Shown here: positions 34,172 to 45,163 of the stretch, in pieces | Position numbering within the stretch: the stretch's first letter is position 1 | Layout: each line of letters starts with the position of its first letter | Assembly (NCBI RefSeq): GCF_000001635.26 | Contig: NC_000071.6 | Span: 9,686,001 to 9,750,000 of the forward strand | Length of the DNA stretch: 64,000 nt | Source: Mus musculus | Lineage: Eukaryota; Chordata; Mammalia; Rodentia; Muridae | Direction: 5' to 3' | The notes under the pieces: model-generated | The model's database searches: none | What the model was told of the DNA's origin: nothing | Seen by the model: the letters and a program-made list of their open reading frames with translations, nothing else | Made by a program: the position numbers and the translations under genes

Positions 34172-37100
34172 GTAGTGTTTTCTAATGGAGAATTACAAAT
34201 TAAATTTTTTTGAATAGTTTTAACTTTTCATATGCTTGCAAAGTTTCTGGATGTATTTTGTCACTCTGTGTCCTCACTATATACCCCAAATCTTATTTTG
34301 TTCGGGAGCTAATAAATATCTTCCCATCAGTTGTTTTGCTAAGAGCTGACTTTTCTGGTTTTATTGTTTTTCTTGAGAGCTTCAACAGAAATGACTCCAC
34401 ATCCTGTAAAACTCAACACTGGTCTCGAAATTGTTATCGTGTTAGAATGTCTATGTTGTTATGTATTGGCTGTAAGTTTTTGAAAACTGCACATCTAGAT
34501 TTTGAAAATTGCTATATGTTTGATTAGTGTCTATGTTTGTCCAAGTGATTTTTGGTAGAAAGAGCAGTGCACTCTGACTAGAAAATAAAAGTGCACTCTA
34601 ACAAACTAAACCGGAGAACCTCTTATGCTTTCTGTGGAGCTATCATCTACATATGTGGCTTTGTTCTGAAACATGATATCTTGGTGTAGAGTTTGTATAG
34701 ACTTTATATGGATTTTTTCTAAGTGGATCTGTGTGTGTGTTTTAAAGTACTGTGTGTACTTTTCAAGTTCTGAAGCAGGACTGCTAATCTGATAGGAAGA
34801 GAGAGTCTATGTAGAGCATCACTTCTTAGAATGCTTCTCTGGTTCCAAGGTGAAATCGCAAATATATTAATGGCCTACTTTTCCTCTACCAAGAAAATTG
34901 ATTTTCCCTTTGTTTCTAAGGAAAATCATTCTGAGGATACTCAGCACTGTGTGATGAATGCACTATAAAAACACTTTAGGACCTCAGATGGGAGAAGACT
35001 GACTTAACATTTGTTTGCTCCATGCAGCCCAACTCAATTCCCATAAAAACAGTTAGTTTTGTAATGGCCCCTCTCCCTTTAGTTTCCTAAATCCACACAG
35101 ATGTTTTTTGTGAATAGTCTAATGCCCAACAAGGTATAAAGACAGCTGAGCACCTGCTTTTGGCTCTTTCTAGATTTGCCAAGTGTACCTTGGAAGGTAG
35201 TTCCTAGTCATTTGCTCCTAGACTGTCTAGTAAAAGCTTGCATTTCAGTGCCTGGCATAGGGAGAAACAATTGAGTGGGAGACTGAGGCTACCAAGATAT
35301 TTGCTAAAGAATCTTAAGGAAGCCTACACATGGTTGTGTTGCAGCCAGATTTTAAGTGAACAAAATAAAAGCCTGCTTTTCCCCCTTGTGGTTATTTCAG
35401 GCTTCTTATTTTAAAAGTAACCTTCACATATGGTTCTTCCATATAAGCCTAAATATATTTTGTGTTGGTATATGCATGATGGGAGCTTACTTTTCATGAT
35501 ACAGAACATTGAATAATGTGTTCTTAATTCTGGCTTTTTCAGTTTGTATCAGTATGAAGTGGCCACTGAAAACTCTCACAAAACTACTGCTCCATGTTTA
35601 CACACAGCTAACTAACTTACACTTTTACATTCTTAGCACATTCTATTAATTAAGGAAATCACTTTCATGTCAGCAGTGGGATTTACATGACAACAGCTTT
35701 TGGGGCTCATTGGAGCATCAGACCAGCATGTCACAAAAGTCCCTTGTAGTGTGGGTGGTGACAGGGCTCTATTGGCAACAAATTTGCAATGAAAATATCT
35801 CATAAATGTGCAGCCACCCAGAACATTGCATAGAAAGTATCTTCTGGATAGTCACATAGGCCACTAATGTCAAGGAAGACAATTTCCCATCTCTTACATG
35901 AACCAGATAAATTATTAGGACGTATAGCCACACACAAACACATAAATGTCCTAAAACATATACTGTTGAGGCAAGAGGTGGATATAGAACTGGCACCCAC
36001 GTGTTTTCTTGTGTTATTATGTATTTTACATGACCTGTATAAATGTTGGATGAGGATCTTAAATCATACAAGAGGATGGAATAGCCCAGAGGAGTAAATG
36101 ATAAGGAGTTAGCAATAAGATAAATTAGAGTCATGAAATAAGCTGAATTAAAAAATTCTTAATAGAGAGAACCATTACACTACATAATAGTTTTTCAAAA
36201 ACTCTGGAAGAAGTCATCACATGACCTGTTAAGAAATACACTGGACTAATGCACTCCAAAATACAGTAATGCTGTAGGGACCCAGGCAGCATCAGAGATG
36301 GCAGGAGGAGGATGACTAATGGTTTGTGTGGTCTCCGTTGTTACTATGATTGTACTCATTTTGTGTGCTTAGGCTGGATAAATAATCTTTTCTCATTTTA
36401 CTCTGCTTCTTGAAAGCAATTTCAGCAAATCTGTCTAATGTAGATTGGATACATTTAGCACAGTTTCCAAAGAATGAACAATCAACTCAGCATAAAACAG
36501 CAAAGAGAGAGCACTGTGTGTGAACAGCAGACCCTTGAGGAACTGGTCTGAAGAAGAAGACTATCACCCTGCACCTCTGGCCGTATTCTATACTGAAGAA
36601 GTTCCCTCCTCTTTTTAATCAAAAAATGAGATATTTTTCCCCTTTTTGAGTGGGTTCTTGAGATAATGTTGAGTACAGAAAACAAATCAAAATACTTCAT
36701 TCTTAGGCTGATAGGCCACACCTTGCTAGGTACTCGCCAAACCCTGCAAAGAGCCAGGGCTCATTTTGTGATTTATGTTTACAAGAATGGACATGAAGTA
36801 GGGATCACTAATTTGAAAATGAATTTCAAGCTCAAAAAGATGAGCATATTCCTGAGAAAGTTGTATGCTATTATTGCTATGTATCTTACAAAACTGGATA
36901 ATCCAAGACTAACTGTGTTTCTGATTGATTACCTGTCATGAGGCAGAGAAGAGAAACAGATGACCTTTGGATGGTCTGGATCTTTCATTCAACACAGATA
37001 TTAGTTATAACTTAGAAAAAAAGATCAGTCATTTTGGTGCTATCTTTGCATTTCAACTTAACCAGTTTAATTCCAATGGCATGAAATAACAGAAGTGTTG

Positions 37101-37523
37101 CTAATGTTAGGCAATCTTGAAATAAGTAATAAGATTCACATTTCCTCCACATACACATACTGTCACTTTGAAGATACAACCATCATCCAAACATGTTTTC
37201 TTGATTACTGATGACATGTAACTGAGAAGCCCTATGCACGTTAAGTAGTGAAGCAGCCTTTTCCTTTGTGCACTGAGAAACTTTTTCTTTTTAATATATT
37301 AAGCTTCACATTTTATAAAAAAGATATAGTGCACAGAAGTACATGTTTTCACCATTTTGGAGTGTGAGTGGGGTTGGATTTAAGAATACAAAGTTTTCTT
37401 CTCATATTGTTTTAGTCCCAGGAATGCAGATACAGTTTTCTTTGTTTCATGTGTGCTAGAATACATTTCAGAATTTTTTCCTGTGCTATTTTGTATCATA
37501 AGCACCAAAAGTATCACTTAGCA
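34172..37523. other. Long AT-rich stretch, nothing firm recognised
   Basis: Reading frames of about 105-121 codons at 34210-34527 and 35769-36134 have no recognisable domains. No named repeats or RNA genes. Confidence 0.5.
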
Positions 37524-37585
37524 TGTAACTCAGGAGAGCCCATGGCATGTCCACTGTAACTCAGGAGAGCCCAAGGCATGTCCAG
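37524..37585. repeat. 31-bp tandem duplication
   Basis: Two adjacent copies of 31 bp (37524-37554 and 37555-37585) share the core TGTAACTCAGGAGAGCCC and GGCATGTCCA, differing at two positions. The high identity suggests a recent event. Confidence 0.93.
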
Positions 37586-38430
37586 TCCACTCAACATATC
37601 TCTGTGGGCAGCCAGAACCCAAAGGTGTGGACAACCCAAACCTACAGGTGTGGGAAACCCTTGTAACTGTAAGTCACTGCTATTGCAAAGTGAAAAATGC
37701 TACTTTATTAAGGTTTGCTACACTTTAACTTTCAGATTCTCAAATTATATTGGGCTGATTTTAGGGGGGAAAAGACAAATAGCAGTGCAGAATACTAACA
37801 GCTAATCAGAGTTCCCTCAACATCTTTGGTAGGATTGTTATTCACAGGCATCTAGTCTAATGGGAATCTGGATATTTTGGTTAATGCTGATACCCAATAT
37901 TTATATATACAACAGAGTTCAAGTAGCAACCTCAAACTGCGATCAGATAAATCAAAGCCAATTTAGATATGAAGACAGTTAAATGAATATTTCCAAAGGG
38001 ATGGATGTTAACCCCACCTCTAACCCCAACAAAGTTGCTAAACAAGCAGTCCTGGGGGCCAGGAACAAAGAAATTTAAGCAACCAACTGCTGAGGTGCTT
38101 AACACTAAAACTCATAAAAATCATAACTTGCTTTGTACTACTGTGTGATTACATTGGGCATGTATATATTCAATGTATCTATAACATACCTATTACTGTT
38201 CAAACAGGAGTAGAACTATTTTATAAGTAAATTAGTTGAATTGGTGACCATACATTTTGAGAGAGGTGGAGTTTTGTCTTCAGAATTTGCAGCACTCTAA
38301 GATATTTTGAAAGCATCTGTTCACTCCCTTAAACCAGCTCTCTGAATGTATTATACCTTTAAGAGACCCTTAAATGTTTCTTACCTCATAGAGGAACTAG
38401 AAGGAAATCCAAGTGAAATTCCGAAAGAAT
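37586..38430. other. Non-coding, nothing recognised
   Basis: AT-rich lead-in to the CpG-rich domain. A short imperfect repetition of an ACC-CA-AGGTGTGG motif occurs near 37608-37651. No gene. Confidence 0.5.
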
Positions 38431-38530
38431 CAGCTTATTGGCTATATAACCTAGTCTATTTTTGGACCACGGATCTCCCGCCCTCTCCGAGTTATCTCAC
38501 TGCCAGATAAGAAAATGGAACAGGATCAAT
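38431..38530 (+). promoter_or_regulatory. Possible regulatory block: ATTGG, TATATAA, CArG-like, GATA words
   Basis: Visible words are CTTATTGGCTATATAACC (inverted CCAAT next to TATATAA at 38443-38449), CTATTTTTGG at 38456-38465 (one base from an SRF CArG box, also MEF2-like) and CCAGATAAG (GATA) near 38502-38510. These short words occur by chance; they matter only because the block borders the CpG-rich domain. Confidence 0.3.
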
Positions 38531-38787
38531 GGGTAGATATGCTTTGAGTCTGGTTCTTGAATTTCTTTTTTGGCTCAAGTCAAAAAGAGCAAAGGGCAGC
38601 GAGTTAGGGCTAATTTCCAAGCACGTTTGCTGGTGGGTGAACCTCTGTCTGCCCCTGGCTGCGGAGCTTATCCTGGCAGCACCAGGGGGTCCTGCTGACC
38701 GCTATCCTCCTGCCTGACAACCTCCACACCCACATGCAGCTACCAGTGTGTGAGCCACACATCACAGGGTTCCTGTGCACAAAGCCT

Positions 38788-38794
38788 TATAAAA
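38788..38794 (+). promoter_or_regulatory. TATA box candidate
   Basis: A perfect TATAAAA within CCTTATAAAACC, at the left edge of the CpG-rich domain. If used, transcription would start near 38815-38822. No initiator consensus is obvious, so this stays a candidate. Confidence 0.4.
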
Positions 38795-38844
38795 CCCCCA
38801 AGCGCAAAGCTGGATGGAGGCGGTTGGAGAATGAGACCTGTCTC

Positions 38845-38882
38845 TCTAATTAGTCCCTCTACCTCTCCTTCTCTGGCTGCAG
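38845..38882 (+). other. Splice-acceptor-like sequence
   Basis: A pyrimidine-rich tract (TCCCTCTACCTCTCCTTCTC) runs into TGGCTGCAG, the form of a 3' splice site, with AG at about 38881-38882. Alone it is weak evidence; it could open an exon reaching the donor-like site at 39185. Confidence 0.25.
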
Positions 38883-39123
38883 ATCTATGCTCTGAAATTG
38901 GCCCCTTCTTGAAGGGACAGTAGCGCGCGCACACACAAACTCACTCTCTCACTCACACCCACATTGCTCCTATGACCCACGTTTTCCACCCCCTGGCAGA
39001 TAGATATGTAGGGACTGGTCCGTGCTCTGCCTCAACTTTCCTCGCTTTGCCTGCCCCACGCGGCACCCGAGCTCCTGCGCCCTGGCTGGGCACCCTCCAG
39101 AGGGGCAGGTCCCCTTCTGGGCT

Positions 39124-39133
39124 GCTTACCTCG
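39124..39133 (-). other. Strong splice-donor-like site, minus strand
   Basis: On the minus strand the sequence is CGAG|GTAAGC, close to the consensus MAG|GTRAGT, with the exon ending at 39130. The preceding minus-strand sequence to about 39300 is GC-rich and stop-poor. This fits the end of a first exon of a transcript started near 40.1 kb. Transcript evidence is lacking. Confidence 0.35.
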
Positions 39134-39180
39134 CACGGTCAACTCCTGGCAGGAACTGAAGCTGACCGCGGTGGTAGCGG

Positions 39181-39191
39181 CAGCGGTGAGC
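39181..39191 (+). other. Splice-donor-like site, plus strand
   Basis: CAGCG|GTGAGC on the plus strand is an acceptable donor, with the exon ending at 39185. It competes with the minus-strand donor 55 bp away; at most one is likely to be used. Confidence 0.2.
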
Positions 39192-39344
39192 CTGCACCCA
39201 AGCTCTGGCTCATGGTTGGTCCTCTTCATCCGACACAAAAGAGGGAGCTTGCTGCCTTTGTCCTTTCTAAATCCAAGGGAGAACTTATTTTGCCCCTGAA
39301 ATGGCCAACTTGTGCGCGAAGCTTCCTGTCACAGTGCCCCCTGC

Positions 39345-39358
39345 CCCCGCCCCCGCCC
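39345..39358 (-). promoter_or_regulatory. Overlapping GC boxes (Sp/KLF sites)
   Basis: The plus strand has CCCCGCCCCCGCCC, so the minus strand reads two overlapping GGGGCGGGG/GGGCGGGG boxes, standard Sp1/KLF binding sites of CpG-island promoters. Confidence 0.6.
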
Positions 39359-40159
39359 GGCTGCGCGCTGGACCACTGCCCGGTGGCCCAGCATCCAGGC
39401 CTCCGAGTCAAGGAGGAGTGGGAAAAGGGAGGGCTAGAGGAGAAGAGCAGGAGGAGGTTGGGAAGAAGGGGACCCAGTGGTCTTCAGCAGAAGGGAGGGG
39501 AGCTTTAGAGCCCAGGCGCCCTCCTCCTCTTTGCAGCCAAACCCACTTCCTGGGCTCACAAGCAACTTTCCTTCACCTTGGCCAGGCAGAAACAGTCGCA
39601 TCTAACTGGGACTCAGGCAGAGAGGCACGGACCTTCTGACATCCTCTCCTCCTCATTCTTCTCCTTTCCTTTCTCCTCCTTTCCCTTCCCCCTTCTTCCC
39701 TCCGTTTATAGGGGTGTAGCTGCAGAGTCTTCAGTGAGCTACTGTACCTAGACCCAAAGGTTACAATACAGAAAGCCTGGCGGGGTTGAGAGCTTCTCTG
39801 CCCCAAGGTTTGCAGTCCTTAGGCAATGCATACAAAGGTTGGTGAATTTCGGAGCAGTGGCGTGAAGGGGCGTGGGGAGGTAGAGTGGGAGGTGGCTCCA
39901 ACTTTGAAGCTCTGCTAAGGCTCACGGCACGCGGGTGGGCAGGGACCTACAGTCATTCCTAGTAAGAACTCTCCTGTGGTCCCTATGTAAAAGGCTGACT
40001 ACTCTTGGAGGAGACGGCGAAAGAGGGAGCAGTGTGAGCGAGTGAACCCAGGAGGCCGATACGCAGCTTTGCCCCACACGCGGTTCAACTGCACATTGCG
40101 AACCCCTGGGGAGGCTTGTGCAGCACAATCTCTGGGTCAGCAGGGAGGGAGACGCTCCT

Positions 40160-40172
40160 GTTTCCTAGCAAC
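40160..40172. promoter_or_regulatory. RFX X-box motif
   Basis: GTTTCCTAGCAAC fits the RFX X-box pattern RYYNYY-N-RRNRAC at every defined position (GTTTCC, T, AGCAAC). RFX factors bind such motifs in promoters of cilia-related genes and others. It is 43 bp from an inverted CCAAT box and 66 bp from a GC box, a promoter-like grouping. Confidence 0.5.
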
Positions 40173-40214
40173 GCTCATCAATCTTCTCGGGATAGCTCCC
40201 TCTGAAGGAATTCG

Positions 40215-40219
40215 ATTGG
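40215..40219 (-). promoter_or_regulatory. CCAAT box (minus strand)
   Basis: The plus strand ATTGG reads as ATCCAATCG on the minus strand, an NF-Y-type CCAAT core. It sits between the GC box (40238-40246) and the X-box (40160-40172); on the minus strand the order is GC box, CCAAT, X-box. Confidence 0.45.
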
Positions 40220-40237
40220 ATAGCCCCTTGAGAGAAG

Positions 40238-40246
40238 CCACGCCCC
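40238..40246 (-). promoter_or_regulatory. GC/CACCC box
   Basis: Plus-strand CCACGCCCC, or GGGGCGTGG on the minus strand, is an Sp/KLF-type site. It belongs to the 40.16-40.25 kb motif cluster. Confidence 0.5.
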
Positions 40247-40260
40247 TTCAAGAATGCTGG

Positions 40261-42639
40261 GCTGCTGCTTTTTCGCATTCTCCCAAATTTCTTAGGTGGA
40301 AAAAGATTCTAGGGAAGTGCTTAGATAGTCTCTTCTTTCTTATCCTCCGGTGCAACCACACTGACCCCTTGGAGCTAACCTTTTCCAGTTTCACATTAAT
40401 CTTTCTCTAGTCCTACTTTTTTGTTAAGAGGGTCTTCACAGAACCTTTTCTTTCTTTTTAAAATTAAATAAATAAATGCCTCAAATCGGTGACGTAGGCA
40501 CAAAGAAAAAAAAAAAAGAAAAAAAAAGAAAAACAGCACACGGAAATAGCTTCAATAGACCGGGAGCTAGAGATAGCTTCCTAAAGGAAAAACCCCAGCT
40601 TATCATTCTGTGACTAGAAATGCGTTGTGCTCAGTTTCAAAACTGAAATTTCATTAATTTTTCCATCCTGGTGTAGTAACTTTATATTAACCCAGGACTG
40701 AGTTATACGAAGCTAGACTCAATGAAACAGAAGGCTTTAAATGCTAAATCCTTTAATATTTCATGCTAAGTTGTTTAGCAACTATTTTCTCTCATAGCTC
40801 AGCCAGAACACGTAAACTACAGAAATGCTTTACCGCTGGTGCTTTTAGAAGAATGTTGATATTTAAAGGACACACGTGCTTAGATAGCTCATTGTGCATG
40901 CCACTAAAATTTGGGATATATTAAAAAACAAAATGCTGGTGTACAGTGAAATGTTTGCAATGCCCATATTTTAACATTTTAATAGAATTGCCAGAAAGAA
41001 AGGAAAAGTAATTTCCCCTTTTTGTTTCATTATAATTAGTTAACATGCGCTATTCACCCACAAACCTACTAGAAACTCCTGAGACAACTTTTAACCATTT
41101 CTGCTCAATAGACTCATGACCATCAAGGATATAGGACATGAACAATGGAGACGATAAATATGTGCATATTGTTAGGAAACCATACTGGCCCTTTAGGAAT
41201 GTTCCAGAAGTTATCACCATGCATTTGTAAGACATTATCATAATCAGTTGAAATTAAGAGTAGAAGAGATCCCATGCTTTCATCTCATTAAAAAAAGAAA
41301 AGTCTGTTGTGCTTGCAAAAAGGAAGTGCTGATGTCTGGGCTGACTTGCATCTCTGCAGCCTCTTTGTAGGCTGCATATCACACTGGGGCTTACAATGAA
41401 CAGAGGTTGACATAGTGAGGCAAACTAGCAATCTGGTATCAATTTTGGTTCTATGGGACAGGTCCCCATCATTCTAAACCCAGGGGAAAAAAGGAAAAGA
41501 GAAGTGAAGATGAGACTGACATTTGTTGATCACATTATTTGAATTTCAATTCTTAGTTTTTCATCTTTCTTAACTGATTTGCTTCTAACACTGTACTTAA
41601 AAAATACTTCATCTGGGTTCTACAATCTATAAATCAGGAGAAATGTCTCCTTTCTCAGAATTATGTCAAAATTTGCTCTTTCTAATAGTCTATAAATACT
41701 AATTATTACTATTAGTCTCTGGTTTGCAGTTAACCAATGACATTAGGATTGGTTAGCATATAGAACACTTGATTGAAAACGAAATAGTCTTGAAATTTAA
41801 TGCTTAACAATTTAAAAAGATGGCTGGCTACAATATAGCTCTGCCTTTCTGTTTATAAGTGAGTGTGTGCATTTTGAGAGTTAAAACCCCCCAGGGATAA
41901 AGCTGAACAATAACTCCTGACTAGAAGACATGGCGATTAAGAAGTACATTTTTATTTTCCCCCATTCTCCTCAAGTATTCTACTGGGCTTCATTTTAAAT
42001 CAATTATTATCCACCCTTAAGTACTTCTGCTGAAGCATTTTCATATTTAGCATGTAAGCTATTCTCTCTAGGTTATATTCTTTACTAAGTTGTTTAAACT
42101 TTACTAATTTATGAGCATTTCTTTGGGTGATTAGTTATGTTTAAGAATTTATTCCTATGACTCTTGACAGTTAATGAGCTGCCTTCTTGTATATTTTTTA
42201 TTTAAACATGGTACATTAAGTATGCCATCTTTACCAGCAATACCGAAAGTGGGTGACCTATGATTTTTAATTACAGACTTTCCTCTTGTCCTTTTCTGTT
42301 ACTAGCATTTCTCCATGCCAAATCCCAACGAACTCAACAATTTTATTGTGATTTCTCTGGCCAGTCAGGGATGTATAGTTTTGATCATGTGTGGTGATAA
42401 GGTATCCAGTTCATACTGCACAATTCTAGTTTGTGTCTGTCAGTCAGTTGTATTTCTCATTGTCATATTGGTTCTCAAAATGATCAGGTTTGGTTTGTCA
42501 AATGGCTGTCTGATCCTCCTGACCACTTGCCTCAGCATTCATTCATTTGTTTCATCTGGTCTGTGACTCTCACCTTTATTTGTAGAACACTTTTTACATA
42601 AGATAATACTGACAGAACAGTTCTGTGAATATCTAATCT
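40261..42639. other. AT-rich flank of the CpG-rich domain, nothing recognised
   Basis: An A-rich tract with G interruptions lies at 40505-40533, just after TGACGTA (40490-40496), a CRE-half-like word. No gene or named repeat. Short frames (for example 42315-42566) show no recognisable domain. Confidence 0.5.
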
Positions 42640-43096
42640 ACATCTCTATCTCTATCTATTTATCAATCGATCGATCGATCTATCATGTATTTATATGTCA
42701 TCATTTATCTATCACTCACAATCTATCATCTATCTATTATTATTATCTATCATCTATCTATCACTTATCCATCATCTATCTACCTGTCAATCACAATCTG
42801 GCGATTTATCTATCTACCTATCATCATTATTATCTATCATCTATCTATAATCTACCATTTATCATCATTATCTATCTATATCTGTCTATCAATGACTATC
42901 TACCATCTATCATCATTATTATCTATCATCTATCAACTGTTTCTATCATCTATCACTTATCTATTTATCTATCATCTATCTTTCTATCATCATTATTATC
43001 TATCAACTATCTATCTATCACCTATCATTTATTTATCTATTATCTATCATTTACTTATCATCACCTACCTGTTGTCTATCATCATCATCTATCATC

Positions 43097-43159
<63 letters not shown>

Positions 43160-43160
43160 C
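42640..43160. repeat. Long (ATCT)n tract, imperfect then pure
   Basis: About 500 bp of ATCT/CATC/ATTATTATC units. A short (ATCG)n patch at 42664-42680 opens it and a pure (ATCT)n run of about 65 bp at 43095-43158 closes it. The 201-codon Ile/Tyr/Leu/Ser-rich frame at 42685-43290 is an artefact of the repeat. Confidence 0.97.
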
Positions 43161-43164
43161 TATC

Positions 43165-44490
43165 CACCCACACAAAAATGTCCTGTATTTACTCATAGAC
43201 AACACTTATTTATTTTTCACTCTCTTCAAAGTGTCCCTATTACTTGGATCACCTATGAATTTTAAGTTTAATTATCATCACACAATTTAAAAATGAAAAT
43301 ATTCTAATTTTGAGCACAACTACAAAGCAAAGGGGTGTCAAGTTTCCATATTCCTGAGTGAGAGTTATCAGGTGCCTTGTGCTGAAGGGAACATCCTTAA
43401 TCCTCTGGAAAAGAATAAAAACCTGGAAAGGGGGAGAGGTAGGAAATAGTAGTTGAGAGTTTTTAGGACCATTCTAAATATGTAGGCCCAAAGTTCAATA
43501 GTAGGTTCTATTATACAGGAAATCATTTGTTGTGTTTCTCTAGAATTAGGGGTACATCAGACTGCTTTTTATTTCACTACAGAGGAATGTAAAATGATGC
43601 ATTGAGCTTCATCTCTCACTGAGCTGAAGTAAGAGAAGGTGGTATTATGTGATAGATTTCCTGAGCACTATATGTTGGAGATTCTTTTTCCTATTCCTCC
43701 CAGAAGACCATGGTGGGAAGTCTGTGGGTCCCTCTAGACAGTCTGTGCAGGGTACAGGGCTGTTGGTTTTAAAGCCTTCTAGGTTATTCTGTGCTTAAAG
43801 GTGCCAGTCTGAGGACTGAAAGGGTTGTTTTCTGAGGTTCAGCTTCTTTTGTGAGAATACCTCAGCCTGCTGGGAGGACTCCAGTTTGCACTTCACTAGT
43901 CTGGAGGAGGTCTCTTTTAAAAATTCATATGAAGGACTATAGGAGATTCCTGCCAGTGAAGTGGGTAGGGTAGTAAGTGTCCAGTCATGAATGGTTCACC
44001 AAGAACCAGGTCAGATTCTGCAGTGAGATTCCTATTGCTGGAGAATCTTCAAAGGACTGATAATTGGCACCAGGAAACTCAGTCATGAACACCTGCCGAG
44101 CTGAGGGAACAGCAGTGCTAGATCAGTTCTGGACAAAGAGGACTTTTCTCAGCCCTTCCACACTTTGTACCTCTGACCTCTTCATCTCAGGGGCATCAAA
44201 AGTTCTGACTGTTGATTGAGGGAGGGAGCATCTAGAAACTGGATGAACACTAAGAAAAGCCTGTTGGACCCTACTGCAGGCATCCTTGTTCTGTCTTTTG
44301 GAACTGATGGAGCAGAAAGTCTTGAATTCCCACAGGTATTGATGCTGGGTCTTACTCTGCCTTAAGTATTATCCCATCTAAATCTCAGCCAGTCCCCTAC
44401 ATAATAAGATGAAGGAAGGAAGTTTTATCTGGAACACTCTGAAGGTCAAAGTGTTATCTTTGCAATGTAGTCAAGGAGATAAGAACAAGT
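43165..44490. other. Unlabelled stretch
   Basis: Base composition is more balanced than the surrounding DNA at 43650-44350. It may be an old LTR or unique sequence; no terminal, poly-A-signal or protein motif lets me name it. No gene called. Confidence 0.4.
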
Positions 44491-44570
44491 CTACAGAGTG
44501 AGTTCCAAGACAGCCAAGACTACACAGAGAAACCCTGTCTTGGGGAAAAAAACAAAAAACAAAACAAGCA
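44491..44570 (+). mobile_element. 5'-truncated B1 SINE, plus strand
   Basis: TCTACAGAGTGAGTTCCAAG, ACAGCCAAGACTACACAGAG and AAACCCTGTCTTGGGG match the 3' half of B1 (GTGAGTTCCAGGACAGCCAGGGCTACACAGAGAAACCCTGTCTC in order), followed by an A-rich tail with CAAAAAACAAAACAAGC. The Pol III promoter half is missing. Confidence 0.9.
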
Positions 44571-44644
44571 GAGACTCAGTGATGAGAAAGCAAAAAAGGT
44601 GTTTTTGTGGAGCTTTATGAGACTCGAATTTCAGGCTTATAGTG

Positions 44645-44905
44645 GCATGTGTGTGTATGTGTGTGTGTAGGTTCAAGGACAACTATGAGTGTCAGTGCTT
44701 GCTTCCCACCTTGTTTGAGATACTCTCCTGTTTTTTTGCTGCTTCCTATCTTGCGCTGGCTGGTCCCAAGCTTCTAGGATTTCTCTTGTTTCTATCTAGC
44801 ATCCTGCTGTAGGAACACTGCACTGAGATTACAGATGTTGACTACTGTGCCTAGCTTCATCTGTGTTCAAACTTAGATCCTCAGGCACGTTGTCTACCAA
44901 GCAAA
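44645..44905 (-). mobile_element. B4/RSINE1-type SINE, minus strand
   Basis: Plus-strand order: TGTGTGTAGGTTCAAGGACA, ACTATGAGTGTCAGTGCTTG, CTTCCCACCTTGTTTGAGAT, CGCTGGCTGGTCCCAAGCTT, GAGATTACAGATGTTGACTA and AACTTAGATCCTCAGGCACG. This is the layout of the rodent ID-B1 composite class; the AGGTTCAAGGACAACT head suggests RSINE1 rather than B4, but I am not sure. Confidence 0.72.
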
Positions 44906-45100
44906 TTATGTTTCATTTAATTCCTTAATTCTCACAAAGAAGGAAAGCTATCGTTGGATATTTAATGTGTTTTTTGATTTCTTTTTGTCTTAAATATTGT
45001 GTGGTAACAACTAAAATGTAGTAAGATACAAACTTAAATTTTTAAATATTATAATACTTTGTGTTAAGGAGGTCTTATTTGAAACTTTGTTATCTTACTC

Positions 45101-45163
45101 ATGTGTGTGTGTGTGTGTGTGTGGTCTGTGTTTGTGTGTGTGGTCTGTTTCTGTGTGTGTGTT
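45101..45163. repeat. (TG)n microsatellite with TCTG interruptions
   Basis: TG dinucleotides broken by GGTCTGTGTT and GGTCTGTTTC. It lies at the tail side of the B4 copy that follows. Confidence 0.95.

Larger units (their letters stand above)
38880..40260. promoter_or_regulatory. CpG-rich domain, candidate promoter or first exon
   Basis: This is the only part of the window with clear CpG enrichment and high GC, densest at about 39000-39420 (CGCGCG, CACGCGG, GACCGCGG, CCCCGCCCCCGCCC, GCTGCGCGC). It holds GC boxes, CCAAT, an RFX-type X-box and splice-site-like sequences on both strands. In mammals such islands usually mark promoters. I cannot identify the gene: reading frames here, up to 178 codons, are the kind produced by stop-poor GC-rich DNA and show no domain. 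Transcript direction is unresolved; motif order around 40.16-40.25 kb and the donor at 39130 fit a minus-strand transcript, while the TATAAAA at 38788 and a donor at 39185 fit plus. Confidence 0.6.

Noticed and set aside
38972..39508. 178-codon plus-strand reading frame in the CpG-rich domain, and overlapping frames nearby
   Set aside because: GC-rich DNA has few stop codons, so long frames arise by chance. The translation is Pro/Gly/Arg/Ser-rich without any domain, and frames on the other strand are equally long.
42685..43290. 201-codon Ile/Tyr/Leu-rich reading frame
   Set aside because: It is the translation of the (ATCT)n repeat, where a 12-bp period excludes stops in one frame.
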